DNA of 64,000 nt from Phocoena phocoena (GCF_963924675.1 NC_089219.1:147394288-147458287), one strand, 5' to 3'. Numbered from the stretch's first letter, positions 1 through 12,846 are shown. The notes: generated by a model from the sequence alone, not told the origin. Numbers and translations: made by a program.

Positions 1-54
1 CCCAATTTATTGGCTTGTCGTGTGGCAAGCAGAGCAAGCTTGGACTCGGTAACA
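1..54 (+). mobile_element. 3' tail of an ERV-type LTR (cut by window edge)
   Basis: The stretch ends in a GGTAACA tail and contains a 'tggcttgtcgtgtggcaagc' block. It closely resembles the last 50 bases of the complete solo LTR at 41844-42339 ('tggcctgttgtgtggtgagc' followed by TAACA). Only the 3' end lies in the window, so neither size nor target-site duplication can be judged. Confidence 0.55.
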
Positions 55-1214
55 ACAGTACTGTTTAACATGTACCATCCAGTCTCTTAACTGGCCCTCA
101 GGATCTAAGCCTTGCAAATAGGTCCAGGGTATAATGGGGGTGGGAGGTGTTCTGCACAAGGAAAGAGAAAACCTCTCAAAATGACTTAATTCATCAAGGG
201 GACCTAATTAATGTGGGTGGATTCTTTGAATCTCTTCAACCCAATTGCCAACCCAAACTCAGTAACATCCTCGGGCTATACCTCTACCTCCCTGCTTTCT
301 AGAAGTTGCTCCAGATTATTCAAGATATGTGCAATATACGTGATCAAACAAATATAGATTCTCTCTCCGTACTTTGTCTATTCCATATTTCTCCTTTTCT
401 TCCTAAAGCTAACAAAGAATCAATTTTTTTAAAGAAATATTAAATTCTGGTATGAAATCAAAGGCACAAAAACTATATTATAGTCTCCATATCTGTCAAA
501 CTGTTAAAACACTAACCATATTTTCTATAAGGTATGTGGAGAAGTGAGCTATAAACAATAAATAAAGCTGCTAAATAAGTTAGGGGTCATGACCAAAAAA
601 AAAAAAAAAAAGTAATAGACTGGGATGACTAGACAGCAAGTTATACAAGCTCATAAGATTTCCCAGCTACAAACTATGCTAATAAATCATGCATCTCATC
701 AGTGTCACTCCTCCAGAACACCAAAAAGACAAAGTCACAGTAACATGGAGAAAAAAACAATGATCCCCAGTCCTTTGGGAGCCATGGCCCCTAAAATGGC
801 CCTCACGCTCGGAGAATTTGCTTTCTTCTTAGGAAGTCTTCACACATTCAAGAAAACTCATTAACATGTAACGTCTCTGTGGTGGGCAAATACTAGCAAA
901 CTACAACTCCAGATGGAATCCCAAAATGTTGAAGTTCCCCAGGGCAGAAGGCCAATTAAGAAAGGTAAGAATAATACAAGAGAGAAAAAGGAAAAACTGA
1001 CATTTTTGCCATCCATCTAGGGGGGAGGAGGGGAGCTTTTCATAATCCCACATACCATTTCTCTCCTTGAATTTTACACACTGCATGAAAGACCAGGAAA
1101 GTGAGCAATCAGAGTATGTGGAAGGATTCTCCCATGTATCTTTTCAATCTGTCCCCTTTGCCCATTAGCTGGCTGCCCAAGCTCTCAAAGAGAGACCTCC
1201 CTGTGAAATAATAG
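55..1214. other. Non-coding intronic stretch, no family recognised
   Basis: I see no exon, RNA gene or recognisable repeat here. A run of about 18 A at 595-612 follows an AATAAA-rich segment near 560, which could be the tail of an old retroposed copy, but the upstream sequence is not one I recognise. In the gene model this is part of an HHAT intron. Confidence 0.4.
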
Positions 1215-2100
1215 AAAATGTATATTGTTGCTGCCCATGGTGCCTAGCACACAACTTCTGAAACCTTGGAATTTCCTGTGATAGGAGCACTAGGAACACA
1301 TTTTGTTTGAATATTTGGTCTTTGACCCTGGTTCCTGACACAAAGCTTCTAAATCCCCTGGAATTTCCTGAGTAACAGCAGTGTCTTTTGTTCTAATAAG
1401 GTGACTTTTAGTGGGCTACTGGATGAGGGCTGGTCACCAGAAAGACCAAGCTGGGATTAGAAGCTTGGAATTTTCAGCCCCACTCCCTGTTGTCCAGAGA
1501 AGGGAGAAGGCCTAGAAATGAAGTTAATGATCGATCCTGCCTACATGAGGAAGCCTCCATAAAAATCCCAAAAGGACAGAGTTCAGAGAGCTTCCGGATT
1601 GGTGAACACATAGAGGTCCTGGGAGAGTGACGCTCTTGGAGAGGGCATGAAAACTCCACGCCCCTTCCCACATACCCTGCCCTATGCATTTCTTCCATCT
1701 GGATGATCATCTGTATCCTTTATTACATCCTTTTATAATAAACCAGTAAACAGTAAGTTAACTGTTTTCCTGAGTTCTGTGAGCTGCTCTAGCAAATTAA
1801 TTGAACCTGAGGAAGGGGTGGTGGGAAGCTCCGATTTAAAACCAGTTGGTCAGAAACAAAGGTAACAAACCGGACTTGCAGTTGGCACCTTAAGGGAGGT
1901 AGGGGGAGCAGTCTTGTGGGGTTGAGCCCTTAACCTGTGGGATCTGATGCTATCTCCAGGTAGTGTCAGAATTGAGTTAAACTGTAGGACACCCGGCTGT
2001 TTTGCAGAACTGCTTGGTGTGGGGAAACCACACACACAGCTGGTGTCAGAAGTACTGTTATTGTGGTAGTATTATGAGAGTAAAGGAGAAACACAGGAGA
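1215..2100 (+). mobile_element. Old retroviral-type LTR, family not assigned
   Basis: A TATA-like 'cataaaaatccc' near 1559 is followed by a polyadenylation signal AATAAA at 1737-1742, then a GT-rich 3' part ending around 'tggtgtcagaagt' (2041). This order is typical of an LTR U3-R-U5. I recognise the text as a common ancient mammalian LTR but cannot name the subfamily. Both edges are approximate and no target-site duplication was found. Confidence 0.5.
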
Positions 2101-2303
2101 AGGGAAGTTTTCTATACCTTTCCCTCCCAAAGCATCCCTTAGAACTGTCAGCCATCACAGTAGCTGAGATACCTCCAAGGCTGGGAATGCAGACAAACAA
2201 AAACAAGATCCAAGGCTCACCACATCTTCCAGGCACATCTCCACCAACCATTCCCCCACAGTGCATTGCCTCAGCCATCTCTCTGCAGAAACTTATTTGT
2301 TAT

Positions 2304-2318
2304 TAAAATGACTTATCG
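2304..2318. repeat. Left target-site duplication of the truncated L1
   Basis: The 15 bases taaaatgacttatcg recur exactly at 4827-4841. The sequence just left of the junction is TT|AAAA, the preferred L1 endonuclease nick motif. Confidence 0.92.
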
Positions 2319-4826
2319 TTCTTCAATATACGCAAATCTATCAATGTGATAAACCATATTAACAAATTGAAGGAGAAAAACCATATGATCATCTCAATAG
2401 ATGCAGAGAAAGCTTTTGACAAAATTCAACACCCATTTATGATAAAAACCCTCCAGAAAGTGGGCATAGAGGGAACTTTCCTCAACATAATAAAGGCCAT
2501 ATATGACAAGCCCACAGCAAACATCATCCTCAATGGTGAAAAACTGAAAGCATTTCCACTAAGATCAGGAACAAGACAAGGTTGCCCACTCTCACCACTC
2601 TTATTCAACATAGTTTTGGAAGTTTTAGCCACAGCAATCAGAGAAGAAAAGGAAATAAAAGGAATCCACATCGGAAAAGAAGAAGTAAAGCTGTCACTGT
2701 TTGCAGATGACATGATAGTATACATAGAGAATCCTAAAGATGCTACCAGAAAACTACTAGAGCTAATCAGTGAATTTGGTAAAGTAGCAGGATACAAAAT
2801 TAATGCACAGAAATCTCTGGCATTCCTATATACTAATGATGAAAAATCTGAAAGTGAAATCAAGAAAACACTCCCATTTACCATTGCAACAAAAAGAATA
2901 AAATATCTAGGAATAAACCTACCTAAGGATACGAAAGACCTGTATGCAGAAAATTATAAGACACTGATGAAAGAAATTAAAGATGATACAAATAGATGGA
3001 GAGATATACCATGTTCTTGGATGGGAAGAACCAACATTGTGAAAATGACTCTACTACCCAAAGCAATCTACAGATTCAATGCAATCCCTATCAAACTACC
3101 ACTGGCATTTTTCACAGAACTAGAACAAAAAATTTCGCAATTTGTATGGAAACACAAAAGACCCCGAATAGCCAAAGCAATCTTGAGAACGAAAAAAGGA
3201 GCTGGAGGAATCAGGCTCCCTGAATTCAGACTATACTACAAAGCAACAGTAATCAAGACAGTATGGTACTGGCACAAAAACAGAAAGATAGATCAGTGGA
3301 ACAGGATAGAAAGCCCAGAGATAAACCCACGCACATATGGACACCTTATCTTTGATAAAGGAGGCAGGAATGTACAGTGGAGAAAGGACAGCCTCTTCAA
3401 TAAATGGTGCTGGGAAAACTGGACAGGTACATGTAAAAGTATGAGATTAGATCACTCCCTAACACCATACACAAAAATAAGCTCAAAATGGATTAAAGAC
3501 CTAAATGTAAGGCCAGAAACTCTCAAACTCTTAGAGGAAAACATAGGAAGAACACTCTATGACATAAATCACAGCAAGATCCTTTCTGACCCACCTCCTA
3601 GAGTAATGGAAATAAAAACAAAAATAAACAAATGGGACCTAATGAAACTTCAAAGCTTTTGCACAGCAAAGGAAACCATAATCAAGACCAAAAGACAACC
3701 CTCAGAATGGGAGAAAACATTTGCAAATGAAGCAACTGACAAAGGATTAATCTCCAAATTTTACAAGCAGCTCATGCAGCTCAATAACAAAAAAACAAAC
3801 AACCCCATCCAAAAATGGGCAGAAGACCTAAACAGACATTTCTCCAAAGAAGATATACAGAATGCCAACAAACACATGAAAGAATGCTCAACATCATTAA
3901 TCATTAGAGAAATGCAAATCAAAACTACAATGAGATATCATCTCACACCAGTCAGAATGGCCATCATCAAAAAATCTAGAAACAATAAATGCTGGAGAGG
4001 GTGTGGAGAAAAGGGGACACTCTTGCACTGCTGGTGGGAATGTGAATTGGTTCAGCCACTATGGAGAACAGTATGGAGGTTCCTTAAAAAACTACAAATA
4101 GAATTACCATATGACCCAGCAATCCCACTACTGGGCATATACCCTGAGAAAACCAAAATTCAAAAAGAGTCATGTACCAAAATGTTCATTGCAGCTCTAT
4201 TTACAATAGCCCGGAGATGGAAAGAACCTAAGCGCCCATCATCGGACGAATGGATAAAGAAGATGTGGCACATATACACAATGGAATATTACTCAGCCTT
4301 AAAAAGAAATGAAATTGAGATATTTGTAATGAGATGGATAGACCTAGAGTCTGTCATACAGAGTGAAGTAAGTCAGAAAGACAAAGACAAATACCGTATG
4401 CTAACACATATATATGGAATTTAAGGGGAAAAAATGTCATGAAGAACCTAGGGATAAGACAGGAATAGAGGCGCAGACCTACTGGAGAACGGACTTAAGG
4501 ATATGGGGAGGGGGAAGGGTGAGTTTTGACAGGGCGAGAGAGAGTCATGGACATATACACACTAACAAACGTAGTAAGGTGGATAGCTAGGGGGAAGCAG
4601 CCGCAAGGCACAGGGATATTAGCTCGGGGCTTTGGGACAGCCTGGAGGGGTGGGAGGGGGAGAGTGGGAGGGAGGGAGACGCAAGAGGGAGGACACATGG
4701 GAGCACATGTATATGTATAGCTGATTCACTTTGTTGTAGATCAGAAACTAACACACCATTGTAAAGCAATTATACCCCAATAAAGATGTTAAAAAAAATT
4801 AAAAAAAATTAAAAAAAATAAAAAAA
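2319..4826 (+). mobile_element. Young LINE-1, 5'-truncated (2.5 kb)
   Basis: The insertion starts inside the reverse transcriptase region of ORF2, runs through the ORF2 stop (4422-4424) and a purine/G-rich 3' UTR (about 4425-4790), and ends in an A-rich tail (AATAAA at 4779). It is bracketed by an exact 15-base duplication (2304-2318 and 4827-4841), so the whole unit is one target-primed insertion that lost about the first 3.7 kb. The open ORF2 tail and perfect duplication make it one of the youngest L1s in the window. Its 3' UTR differs from that of the full-length L1 at 6.9-13.1 kb. Confidence 0.93.
2346..4424 (+). pseudogene. L1 ORF2p C-terminal part (reverse transcriptase and Cys-rich domain), open 692 codons
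   Basis: This is the C-terminal half of the L1 ORF2 protein, which copies L1 RNA at the nicked target. The endonuclease domain and the start of the reverse transcriptase are missing, so no functional protein is expected. Visible are the RT fingers/palm segment '[15 protein letters not shown]' near residue 17, the catalytic FADD box at 2700-2711, and the C-terminal cysteine-rich motif (CWRGCGEKG...LHCWWEC) at about 3990-4040. Full ORF2p is about 1275 residues, so this is roughly its last 54 percent. The ATG at 2346 is an internal methionine, not a real start. There is no stop or frameshift over 2 kb, unlike all other L1 copies here. Confidence 0.93.
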
Positions 4827-4841
4827 TAAAATGACTTATCG
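4827..4841. repeat. Right target-site duplication of the truncated L1
   Basis: Exact copy of 2304-2318, directly after the A-rich tail. Confidence 0.92.
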
Positions 4842-6136
4842 GGTTTTTTTTTTTTATCATTTCTGAACTTATTTTAAATACTTCAACACAGAGACTTCTA
4901 GTTCCAGTCAAGATACAATGAACACATTTCCCCCTAACCCTCCCACTAAGGACAGCTAAAAACCCTGGATGTAATTATAAAACAAACATAAGAAGATTCT
5001 GAAAGATGGAAAGAAGGTGGCAGACTGGCTAGGGACCTCAGGACTTGAGGAATAAATCAAATAAAATAACTCATTGGATGGACTTAATAGCAGAGGTAGA
5101 TTACAGAGGAAAGAAACACTGAGCCTAAAGATATGTCAACAGATATTACACAGTCTGAATAACAGAGAAAAAATAGGCTGAAAAACATAAACAGAGCCTC
5201 AGGGACCTGTAACACGGTTATAAAAGGTCTAACATTTGTGTCATTGGAATCCTAGAAAGAAAGGAGAAAAATGTGGGGATGAAAAAATAGTCAGAGAAAT
5301 AAAAACTAAAAATTTCCCAAATTTGCAAAAGGAATAAACCTAAAGATTCAAGAATCTGAACCCAGTCAAATTAAATATACCAATTAAAAGACAGAGATTG
5401 GCAGAATGGACTTTTAAGAAGCAATCTAACTCTATGCCATCTACAAGAAATTCACTTCAAAATAACGATATAGGTAGGTTGAAAATAAAAGGCTAGAAAA
5501 GGACATGGGCTACAAATATTAATCAAAAGAAAGCAGGAGTGACTATATTAATATCAGATAAAGTAGATTTCAGTGAAAGAAAATCACCAGTGTCAGAAAG
5601 GATCATTAAGTTATGATAAAACAGTCAATCCATAAAGAAGACATAACAATCCTAAATGTATATGCACCAAAAAACAGAGCTGTAAAACATATGAAGCAAA
5701 AACTGATAGAACAGATAAAAATAGACAAATCCACAACTATAGTTGGAGACTTTAACACCTCTCTCTCAGCAACTGATAAAACTACCAGACAGAAAATCAT
5801 TAAGGATACAACAAAACTTACCACTACCAACCAACAGGATCTAATCAACATTTGTAGAACATACCATTCAACAACATCAGAATACACATTCTTTGCAAGT
5901 ACCCATGGAACATTCATTAAGATAGACTATATCCTGGGCCATAAAACGAATCCCAACAAATTTAAAAGAATTTCATCATACAGAGTGTATTCTCTGACAA
6001 AAATGGAATCAAACTAGAAATCAGTATCAGAAAGATAATGGGAAACTCTCCAAATACTTTTCTAAATAACACGAGTCAAAGAGGAAGTGTTGAGGGAAAT
6101 AAAAAATAAATAGAACTGAATAAAAATGAAAAGACA
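4842..6136 (+). mobile_element. Old L1M element, 5' part (ORF1 remnant and ORF2 endonuclease)
   Basis: First segment of an old L1 that continues at 6433-6894 and again at 13097-15770. An ORF1 remnant lies near 5235-5370 (reading like 'GILERKEKNVG'). The ORF2 endonuclease region follows, with a GDFNTSL motif near 5746 and a YTFFAS...HGT...DYILGHK block near 5885-5945. The C-terminal part of ORF1 is missing between them. Many substitutions and stops show an ancient copy. Confidence 0.82.
5613..6017 (+). pseudogene. L1M ORF2 endonuclease fragment
   Basis: A 134-residue open stretch of the APE-type endonuclease of an old L1 ORF2. It shows 'ITILNVYAPKN', then VGDFNTSL with the conserved Asp and Asn, and then the HGT...IDYILGHK segment. 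The start shown is only the first methionine in an open stretch. Stops and frameshifts lie on both sides, so this is a fossil. Confidence 0.8.
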
Positions 6137-6432
6137 GGGACTTCCCTGATGGCGCAGTGGTTAAGAATCCACCTGCCAATGCAGGGGACACTGGTCCAAG
6201 CCTTAGTCTGGGAAGATCCCACATGCCGTGGAGCAACTACTGAGCCTGCATGCCACAACTACTGAAGGCTGCACACCTAGAGCCCGTGCTCTGCAACAAA
6301 GAGAAGCCACCACAATGAGAAGCCCACGCACCACAACAGAAAGTAGACCCCACTCACCACCACTAGAGAAAGCTCCCACACAGCAACGAAGACACAACAC
6401 AGCCAAAACTTAATTAATTTTTTTAAAAAATA
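6137..6432 (+). mobile_element. CHR-type SINE, older long form, inserted in L1M
   Basis: It begins gggacttccctgatggcgca, has the tRNA-like A-box region 'tggcgcagtggttaag' and a degraded B box near 6190, and ends in an A/T-rich tail. The flanking direct repeat aaaagaca occurs at 6129-6136 and 6433-6440, and the L1M reading resumes after it. The 3' body ('caactactgagcc... agagaagccaccacaatgagaagccc') is that of the longer, older SINE form also seen at 18679 and 35668. Confidence 0.85.
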
Positions 6433-6894
6433 AAAAGACAATTTATCAAAATGTATAGCTAAAGCAGTGATGAAGAAAATACAAAACACTTAACAGTTAC
6501 ATTAGAGTAAAAATCTCAAAATTCTAAGCTACCACCACAAGAAACTAGAAAATGAGAAGCAAAACAAACACAGAGCAAGCAAGAAGAAGGACAAAAAGAG
6601 CAGAAATCAATGAAATTGAAAACAGAAAAATAGAGAAACCTCATGAAACAAAAAGCTGGTTCTCTGTAAAAATCAATACGCTCACAAATTTCCAGAAAAC
6701 AAGCAAAAAGTAAAGAAGAAGATGACCCAAATTACCAAAATCAGGAATAAAAAGGGGGCTATCACTACAAAGTCCACAGACATTATGAGGATAATAAGAC
6801 ATACTAAGAAAAACTCTATATACATAAATTTGACAACTTAGATTAAATGGCTTAATTCCTCAAAAATCACAAACTACCAAAATTCACCCAATAA
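6433..6894 (+). mobile_element. Old L1M element, middle part (ORF2 between endonuclease and RT)
   Basis: Continuation of the L1M after the SINE. It encodes a degraded version of the ORF2 linker ('...KAGSL KINT...'-like text around 6650-6690) and ends where the younger L1 was inserted at about 6909. The text just before the junction ('cacaaactaccaaaattcaccca') is followed in other L1s by the text found after 13097, which confirms the interruption. Confidence 0.78.
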
Positions 6895-6908
6895 AAATAT
6901 ATCATTTT

Positions 6909-7860
6909 GGCCTCCCTAAGCTTCTCAGCCCCTCTCAGACAAATCACAGGGCAGGCCCTGAACCAAGATGGTGGAATAAAAGGATGTGCTCTCACTCCCT
7001 CTTGTGAGAACACGAGAATCACAAACAGCTGCTGGACAGTTATCGACAGGAGGGCACTGGAACTCACCAGAAAAGATACTCCACATCCAAAGACAAAGGA
7101 GAAGCCACAATGAGACGGTAGGAGGGGCGCAATCACAGTAAAATCAAATGCCATAACCACTGGGTGGGTGACTCACAGACTGGAGAACACTTATACCACA
7201 GAAGTCCACCCACTGGAGTGAAGGTTCTGAGCCCCACATCAGGCTTCCCAACCTGGGGGTCTGGCAACGGCAGGAAGAATTCCTAGAGAATGAGACTTTG
7301 AAGGCTAGTGGGATTTGAATGCAGGACTTCAACAGGACTGGGGGAAACAGAGACTCCACTCTTGGAGGGCACACACAAAGTAGTGTGCACATCGGGACAC
7401 AGGGGAAGGAGCAGTGACCCCAGTGAAGACTGAACGAGACCTACCTGCTAGCGTTGGAGGATCTCCTGCAGAAGCAGGGGGAGGCTGTGGCTCACCGTGA
7501 GGACAAGGACACAAGCAGCAGAAGTTCTGGGAAGTACTCCTTGGCGTGAGCCCTCCCAAAGTCTTCCATTAGCCCCATCAAAGAGCCCAGGTAGTCTCCA
7601 GTGTTGGGTTGCCTCAGGCCAAACAACCAAAAGGGAGGGAACCCAGCCCTACCCATCATCAGAAAAGTGGATTAAAGTTTTACTCAGCTCTGCCCACCAG
7701 AGCAACAGTCAGCTCTACCCACCACCAGTCCATCCCATCAAGAAACTTGCACACGCCTCTTAGAGAGCTTCATCCACCAGAAGGCAGACAACAGAAGCAG
7801 GAAGAACTACAATACTGCAGGCTGTGGAACAAAAACCACATCCACAGAAAGAGAGACAAG
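6909..7860 (+). promoter_or_regulatory. 5' UTR / promoter region of the nested L1
   Basis: About 950 bases precede ORF1. L1 5' UTRs carry an internal RNA polymerase II promoter. Here the region is inferred from position and from the 'accaagatggtggaataaaagg' text typical of an L1 leader (near 6963). No specific factor site could be assigned. Confidence 0.6.
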
Positions 7861-8755
7861 ATGAAAAGGCAAAGGGCTATGTGCCAGATGAAGGAACAAG
7901 ATAAAACCCAAGAAACACAACCAAATGAAGTGGAGATAGGCAACCTTCCAGAAAAATAATAGTGAAGATGATCCAGGACTTGAGAAAAAGAATGGAGGCA
8001 AAGATCGAGACGATGTAAGAAATGTTTAACAAAGACCTAGAAGAATTAAAGAACAAACAAACAGAGATGAACGATACAATAACTGAAATGAAAACTACAC
8101 TCGAAGGAATCAATAGCAGAATAACTGAGGCAGAAGAACGGATACGTGACCTGGAAGACAGAATGGTAGAATTCATGGCTGCGGAACAGAATAAAGAAAA
8201 AAGAATGAAAAGAAATAAAGACAGCCTAAGAGACCTCTGGGACAACATTAAACACAACAACATTCACATTATAGGGGTGCCAGAAGGAGAAGAGAGAGAG
8301 AAAGGACCCGAGAAAATATTTGAAGAGATTATAGTCGACAACTTCCCTAACATGGGAAAGGAAATAGCCACCCAAGTGCAGGAAGCACAGACAGTCCCAT
8401 AAAGGATAAACCCAAGGAGAAACATGGCGAGACACATAGTAATCAAATTGGCAAAAACTAAAGACAAAGAAAAATTATTGAAAGCAGCAAGGGAAAAATG
8501 ACAAATAACATACAAGGGAACTCCCATAAGGTTAACAGTAGAATTCTCAATGCAGAAACTCTACAAGCCAGAAGGGAGTGGCATGATATACTTAAAGTGA
8601 TGAAAGGGGAGAACCTACAACCAAGATTACTCTACCACGCAAGGATCTCATTCAGATTTCACGGAGAAATCCAAACCTTTACAGACAAGCAAAAGCAAAG
8701 AGAATTCAGCACCGCCAAACCAGCTCTACAACAAATGCTAAAGAAACTTCTCTAA
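7861..8755 (+). pseudogene. L1 ORF1 (nucleic-acid chaperone), broken
   Basis: ORF1p is the RNA-binding trimer that coats L1 RNA. The ATG at 7861 starts 'MKRQRAMCQMKEQDKTQ', and the frame stops at 7957-7959. The reading resumes in another frame at 8022 with a heptad-rich coiled coil ('ITEAEERIRDLEDRM' near 8115-8165), and stops again at 8400. The RNA-recognition part ('ARHIVIKLAKTKDKEKLLKAA') lies near 8424-8490, followed by the C-terminal domain (8498-8755, 'PARISFRF'-like and 'REFSTAKPALQQMLKKLL'). At least two frame changes and two stops make it inactive. Confidence 0.87.
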
Positions 8756-8813
8756 GTGGGAAATGCAAGAGAAGAAAAGGACCTACAAAAACAAACCCAA
8801 ACCAATTAAGAAA

Positions 8814-11800
8814 ATGGTCATAGGAACATACTATCAAAAATTACCTTAAACGTGAATGGATTAAATGCTCCAACCAAAAGACACAGGCTTGCTGAATGGA
8901 TATAAAAACAAGACCCATATATATGTTATCTACAAGAGACCCACTTCAGACCTAAGGACACATACAGACTGAAAGTGAGGGGATGGAAAAAGGTATTCGA
9001 TGCAAATGGAAATCAAAAGAAAGCTGGAGTAGCACTACTCATATCAGATAAAATAGATTTTAAAAAAAAGAATGTTACAAGAGACAAGGAAGGACACTAC
9101 AGAATGATCAAGGGATCAATCCAAGAAGAGATAACAATTACAAACATTTATGCACCCAACATAGGAGCACCTCAATACATAAGGCAACTGCTAACAGCTA
9201 TAAAAGAGGAAACCAACAGTAACACAATAATAGTGGGGGATTTTAACACCTCACTTAAACCAATGGACAGATCATCCAAAATGAAAGTAAATAAGAAAAG
9301 AGAAGCTTTAAATAATACAATAGACCAGATAGATTTAATTGATATTTATAGGACTTTCCATCCAGAAATAGAAGGTTACACTTTCTTCTCAAGTGCGCAT
9401 GGAACATCCTCCAGGATAGATCACATCTTGGGTCACAAATCAAGCCTCAGTAAATTTAAGAAAATTGAAATCATATAAAGCATCTTTTCTGACCACAATG
9501 CTATGAGATTAGAAACGAATTACAGGGGGAAAAAACATAAAAAAACACAAACACATGGAGGCTAAACAATACGTTACTAAACAACCAAGATATCACTGAA
9601 GAAATCAAAGAGGAAATCAAAAAATACCTAGAGACAAATGACAAGGAAAACACGATGATCCAAAACCTATGGGATGAAGCAAAAGCAGTTCTAAGAGGGA
9701 AGTTTATAGCTATACAAGCCTACCTCAAGAAACAACAAATATCTCAAATAAACAATCTAACCTTACACCTAAAGGAACTAGAGAAAGAAGAACAAACAAA
9801 ACCCAAAGTTAGCAGAAGTAAAGAAATCATAAAGATCAGAGCAGAAATAAATGAAATAGAAACAAAGAAAACAAGAGCAAAGATCAATAAAACTAAAAGC
9901 TGGTTCTTTGAGAAGATAAACAAAATTGATAAACCATTAGCCAGACTCATCAGGAAAAAGAGGCAGAGGACTCAAATCAATAAAAGTAGAAATGAAGAAA
10001 GAGGAGTTACAACAGACACCAAGAAATACAAAGCATCCTAAGAGACTACTACAAGCAACTCTCTGTCAATAAAATGGACAACCTGGGAGAAATGGACAAA
10101 TTTTTAGAAAGGTATAACCTTCCAGGACTGAACCAGGAAGAAATAGAAAATATGAACAGACCAAACACAAGGAATGAAATTGAAACTGTGATTAAAAATC
10201 TTCCAACAAACAAAAGTCCAGGACCAGATGGCTTTACAGGTGAATTCTATCAAACATTTAGAGAAGAGCTAACTCCCGTCCTTCTCAAACTCTTTCAAAA
10301 AATTGCAGAGGAAGGAACACTCCCAAACTCATTCTGTGAGGCCACTATCACTCTGATACCAAAACCAGACAAAGATACTACAAAGAAAATTACAGACTAA
10401 TATCACTAATGAATGTAGACGCAAAAATCCTCAACAAAATACTAGCAAACAGAATCCAACAGCACACTAAAAGGATCATACACCATTATCAAGTGGGATT
10501 TATCCCAACGATGCAAGGATTCTTCAATATATATGCAAATCAATCAATGTGATACACCATATTAACAAACTGAAGAATAAAAACCATATGATCAATAGAT
10601 GCAGAGAAAGCTTTTGACAAAATTCAACACTCATTTATGATAAAAACTCTCCAGAAAGTGGGCATAGACGGAAACTACCTCAACATAATAAAGTCCATAT
10701 AGGACAAACCCACAGCAAACATCATTCTCAATGGTGAAAAACTGAAAGCATTTCCTCTAAGATCAGGAACAAGACAAGGATGTCCACTCTTACCACTATT
10801 ATTCAACATAGTTTTGGAAGTCCTAGCCATGGCAATCAGAGAAGAAAAAGAAACAAAAGGAATACAAATTGGAAAAGAAGAAGTAAAACTGTCACTGTTT
10901 GCAGATGACATGATACTCTACATAGAGAATCCTAAAGATGCTACCAGAAAACTACTAGAGCTAATCAGTGAATTTGGTAAAGTTGCAGGATACAAAATTA
11001 ATGCACAGAAATCTCTTGCATTCCTATACACTAATGATGAAAAATCTGAAAGAGAAATTAAGGAAACACTCCCATTTATCACTGCAACAAAAAGAATAAA
11101 ATACCTAAGAATAAACCTACCTAGGGAGACAAAAGATCTGTATGCAGAAAACTATAAGACACTGATGAAAGAAATTAAAGATGATACCAACAGATGGAGA
11201 GATATACCATGTTCTTGAATTGGAAGAATCAATATTGTGAAAATGACTATACTACCCAAAGCAATCTACAGATTCAATGCAATCCCTATCAAATTACCAA
11301 TGGCATTTTTTACAGAACTAGAACAAAAAATCTTAAAATTTGTAGAGAGACACAAAAGACCCCGAACAGCCAAAGCAGTCTTGAGGGAACAAAATGGAGC
11401 TGGAGGAATCAGACTCCCTGACTTCAGACTATACTACAAAGCTATAGTAATCAAGACAATATGGTACTGGCACAAAAAGAGAAACATATATCAATGGAAC
11501 AAGATAGAAAGCCCAGAAGTAAACTCACTCACCTATGGTCAACTAGTCTATGACAAAGGAGGCAAGGATATACAATGCAGAAAAGACAGTCTCTTCAATA
11601 AGTGGTGCTGGGGAAACTGGACAGCCACATGTAAAAGAATGAAATTAGAACACTCCCTAACACCATACATAAAAATAATCTCAAAATAGATTAGAGGGCT
11701 TCCCTGGTGGCGCAGTGGTTGAGAGTCCACCCGCCGATGCAGGGGACAGGGGTTCGCGCCCCGGTCCGGGAAGATCCCACATGCTGCGGAGCAGCTGGGC

Positions 11801-12846
11801 CCCTGAGCCATGGCCGCTGAGCCTGCGTGTCCGGAGTCTGTGCTCCACAGCGGGAGAGGCCATGACAGTGAGAGGCCCGCATACCACAAAAAATAAATAA
11901 ATAAATAAATAGATTAGAGACCTAAATGCAAGACCAGACACTATCAAACTCTTAGAGGAAAATATAGGAAGCACACTCTTTGACATAAATCACAGCAAGA
12001 TCTTCTTTGATCCACCTCCTAGAGTAATGGAAATAAAAACAAAAATAAACAAATGGGACCTAATGAAACTTCAAAGCTTTTGCACAGCAAAGGAAACCAT
12101 AAACAAGACGAAAAGACAACCCTCAGAATGGGAGAAAATATTTGCAAACCAATCAACGGACAAAGGATTAATCTCCAAAAAATATAAACAGCTCATGCAG
12201 CTCAATATTAAAAAAACAGAAAACCCAATCCAAAAATGGGCAGAAGATCTAAATAGACATTTCTCCAAAGAAGACATACAGATGGTCAAGAAGCACATGA
12301 AAAGGTGCTCAACATCACTAATTGTTAGAGAAATGCAAATTAAAACTACATTGAGGTATCACCTCACACCAGTTAGAATGGGCTTCATCAGAAAATCTAC
12401 AAACAACAAATGCTGGAGAGGGTGTGGAGAAAAGGGACCCCTCTTGCACTGTTGGTGGGAATGTAAATTGATACAGCCACTATGGAGAACAGTATGGTGG
12501 TTCCTTTAAAAACTAAAAATAGAGTTAACATATGATCCAACAATCCCACTACTGGGCATACACCCAGAGAAAACCATAATTCAAAAAGACACATTGCACC
12601 CCAATGTTCATTGCAGCACTATTTACAATAGTCGGGTCATGGAAGCAACCTAAATGCCCATTGACAGACGAATGGATAAAGAAGATGTGGTACATATATA
12701 CAATGGAGTATTACTCAGCCATAAAAAGGAACGAAATTGGGTCATTTGTTGAGACATGGATGGATCTAGAGACTGTCATACAGAGCGGAGTAAGTCAGAA
12801 AGAGAAAAACAAATATCATATATTAACGCATATATGTGGAACCTAG
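8814..12846 (+). pseudogene. L1 ORF2 (endonuclease / reverse transcriptase), broken
   Basis: ORF2p nicks the target and reverse transcribes L1 RNA. The endonuclease domain shows VGDFNTSL near 9232-9255, the IDHILGHK block near 9417-9440, and, past an in-frame stop at 9476-9478, the SDHNAM motif near 9490. RT shows '[15 protein letters not shown]' near 10205-10250 and the catalytic FADD at 10898-10909. The C-terminal Cys-rich motif ([18 protein letters not shown]) is near 12410-12460. The frame is broken early (a stop at 8902), in the linker, around 10400-10810, by a stop at 11216, by the SINE at 11697-11906, and at 12507-12509. Confidence 0.88.
11697..11906 (+). mobile_element. CHR-type SINE, young form, inside L1 ORF2
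   Basis: A 210-base SINE starting ggcttccctggtggcgca with an A-box-like 'tggcgcagtggttgag', a B-box-like 'gggttcgcgcc' near 11750, and a tail of (AAAT)n. The exact 13-base duplication aaatagattagag is at 11684-11696 and 11907-11919. It interrupts L1 ORF2, so it is younger than the L1. Confidence 0.95.

Noticed and set aside
2426..2884. 152-codon antisense frame opposite the L1 reverse transcriptase
   Set aside because: Shadow of the conserved L1 ORF2 codons; a similar shadow occurs opposite the second L1 (10675-10911).
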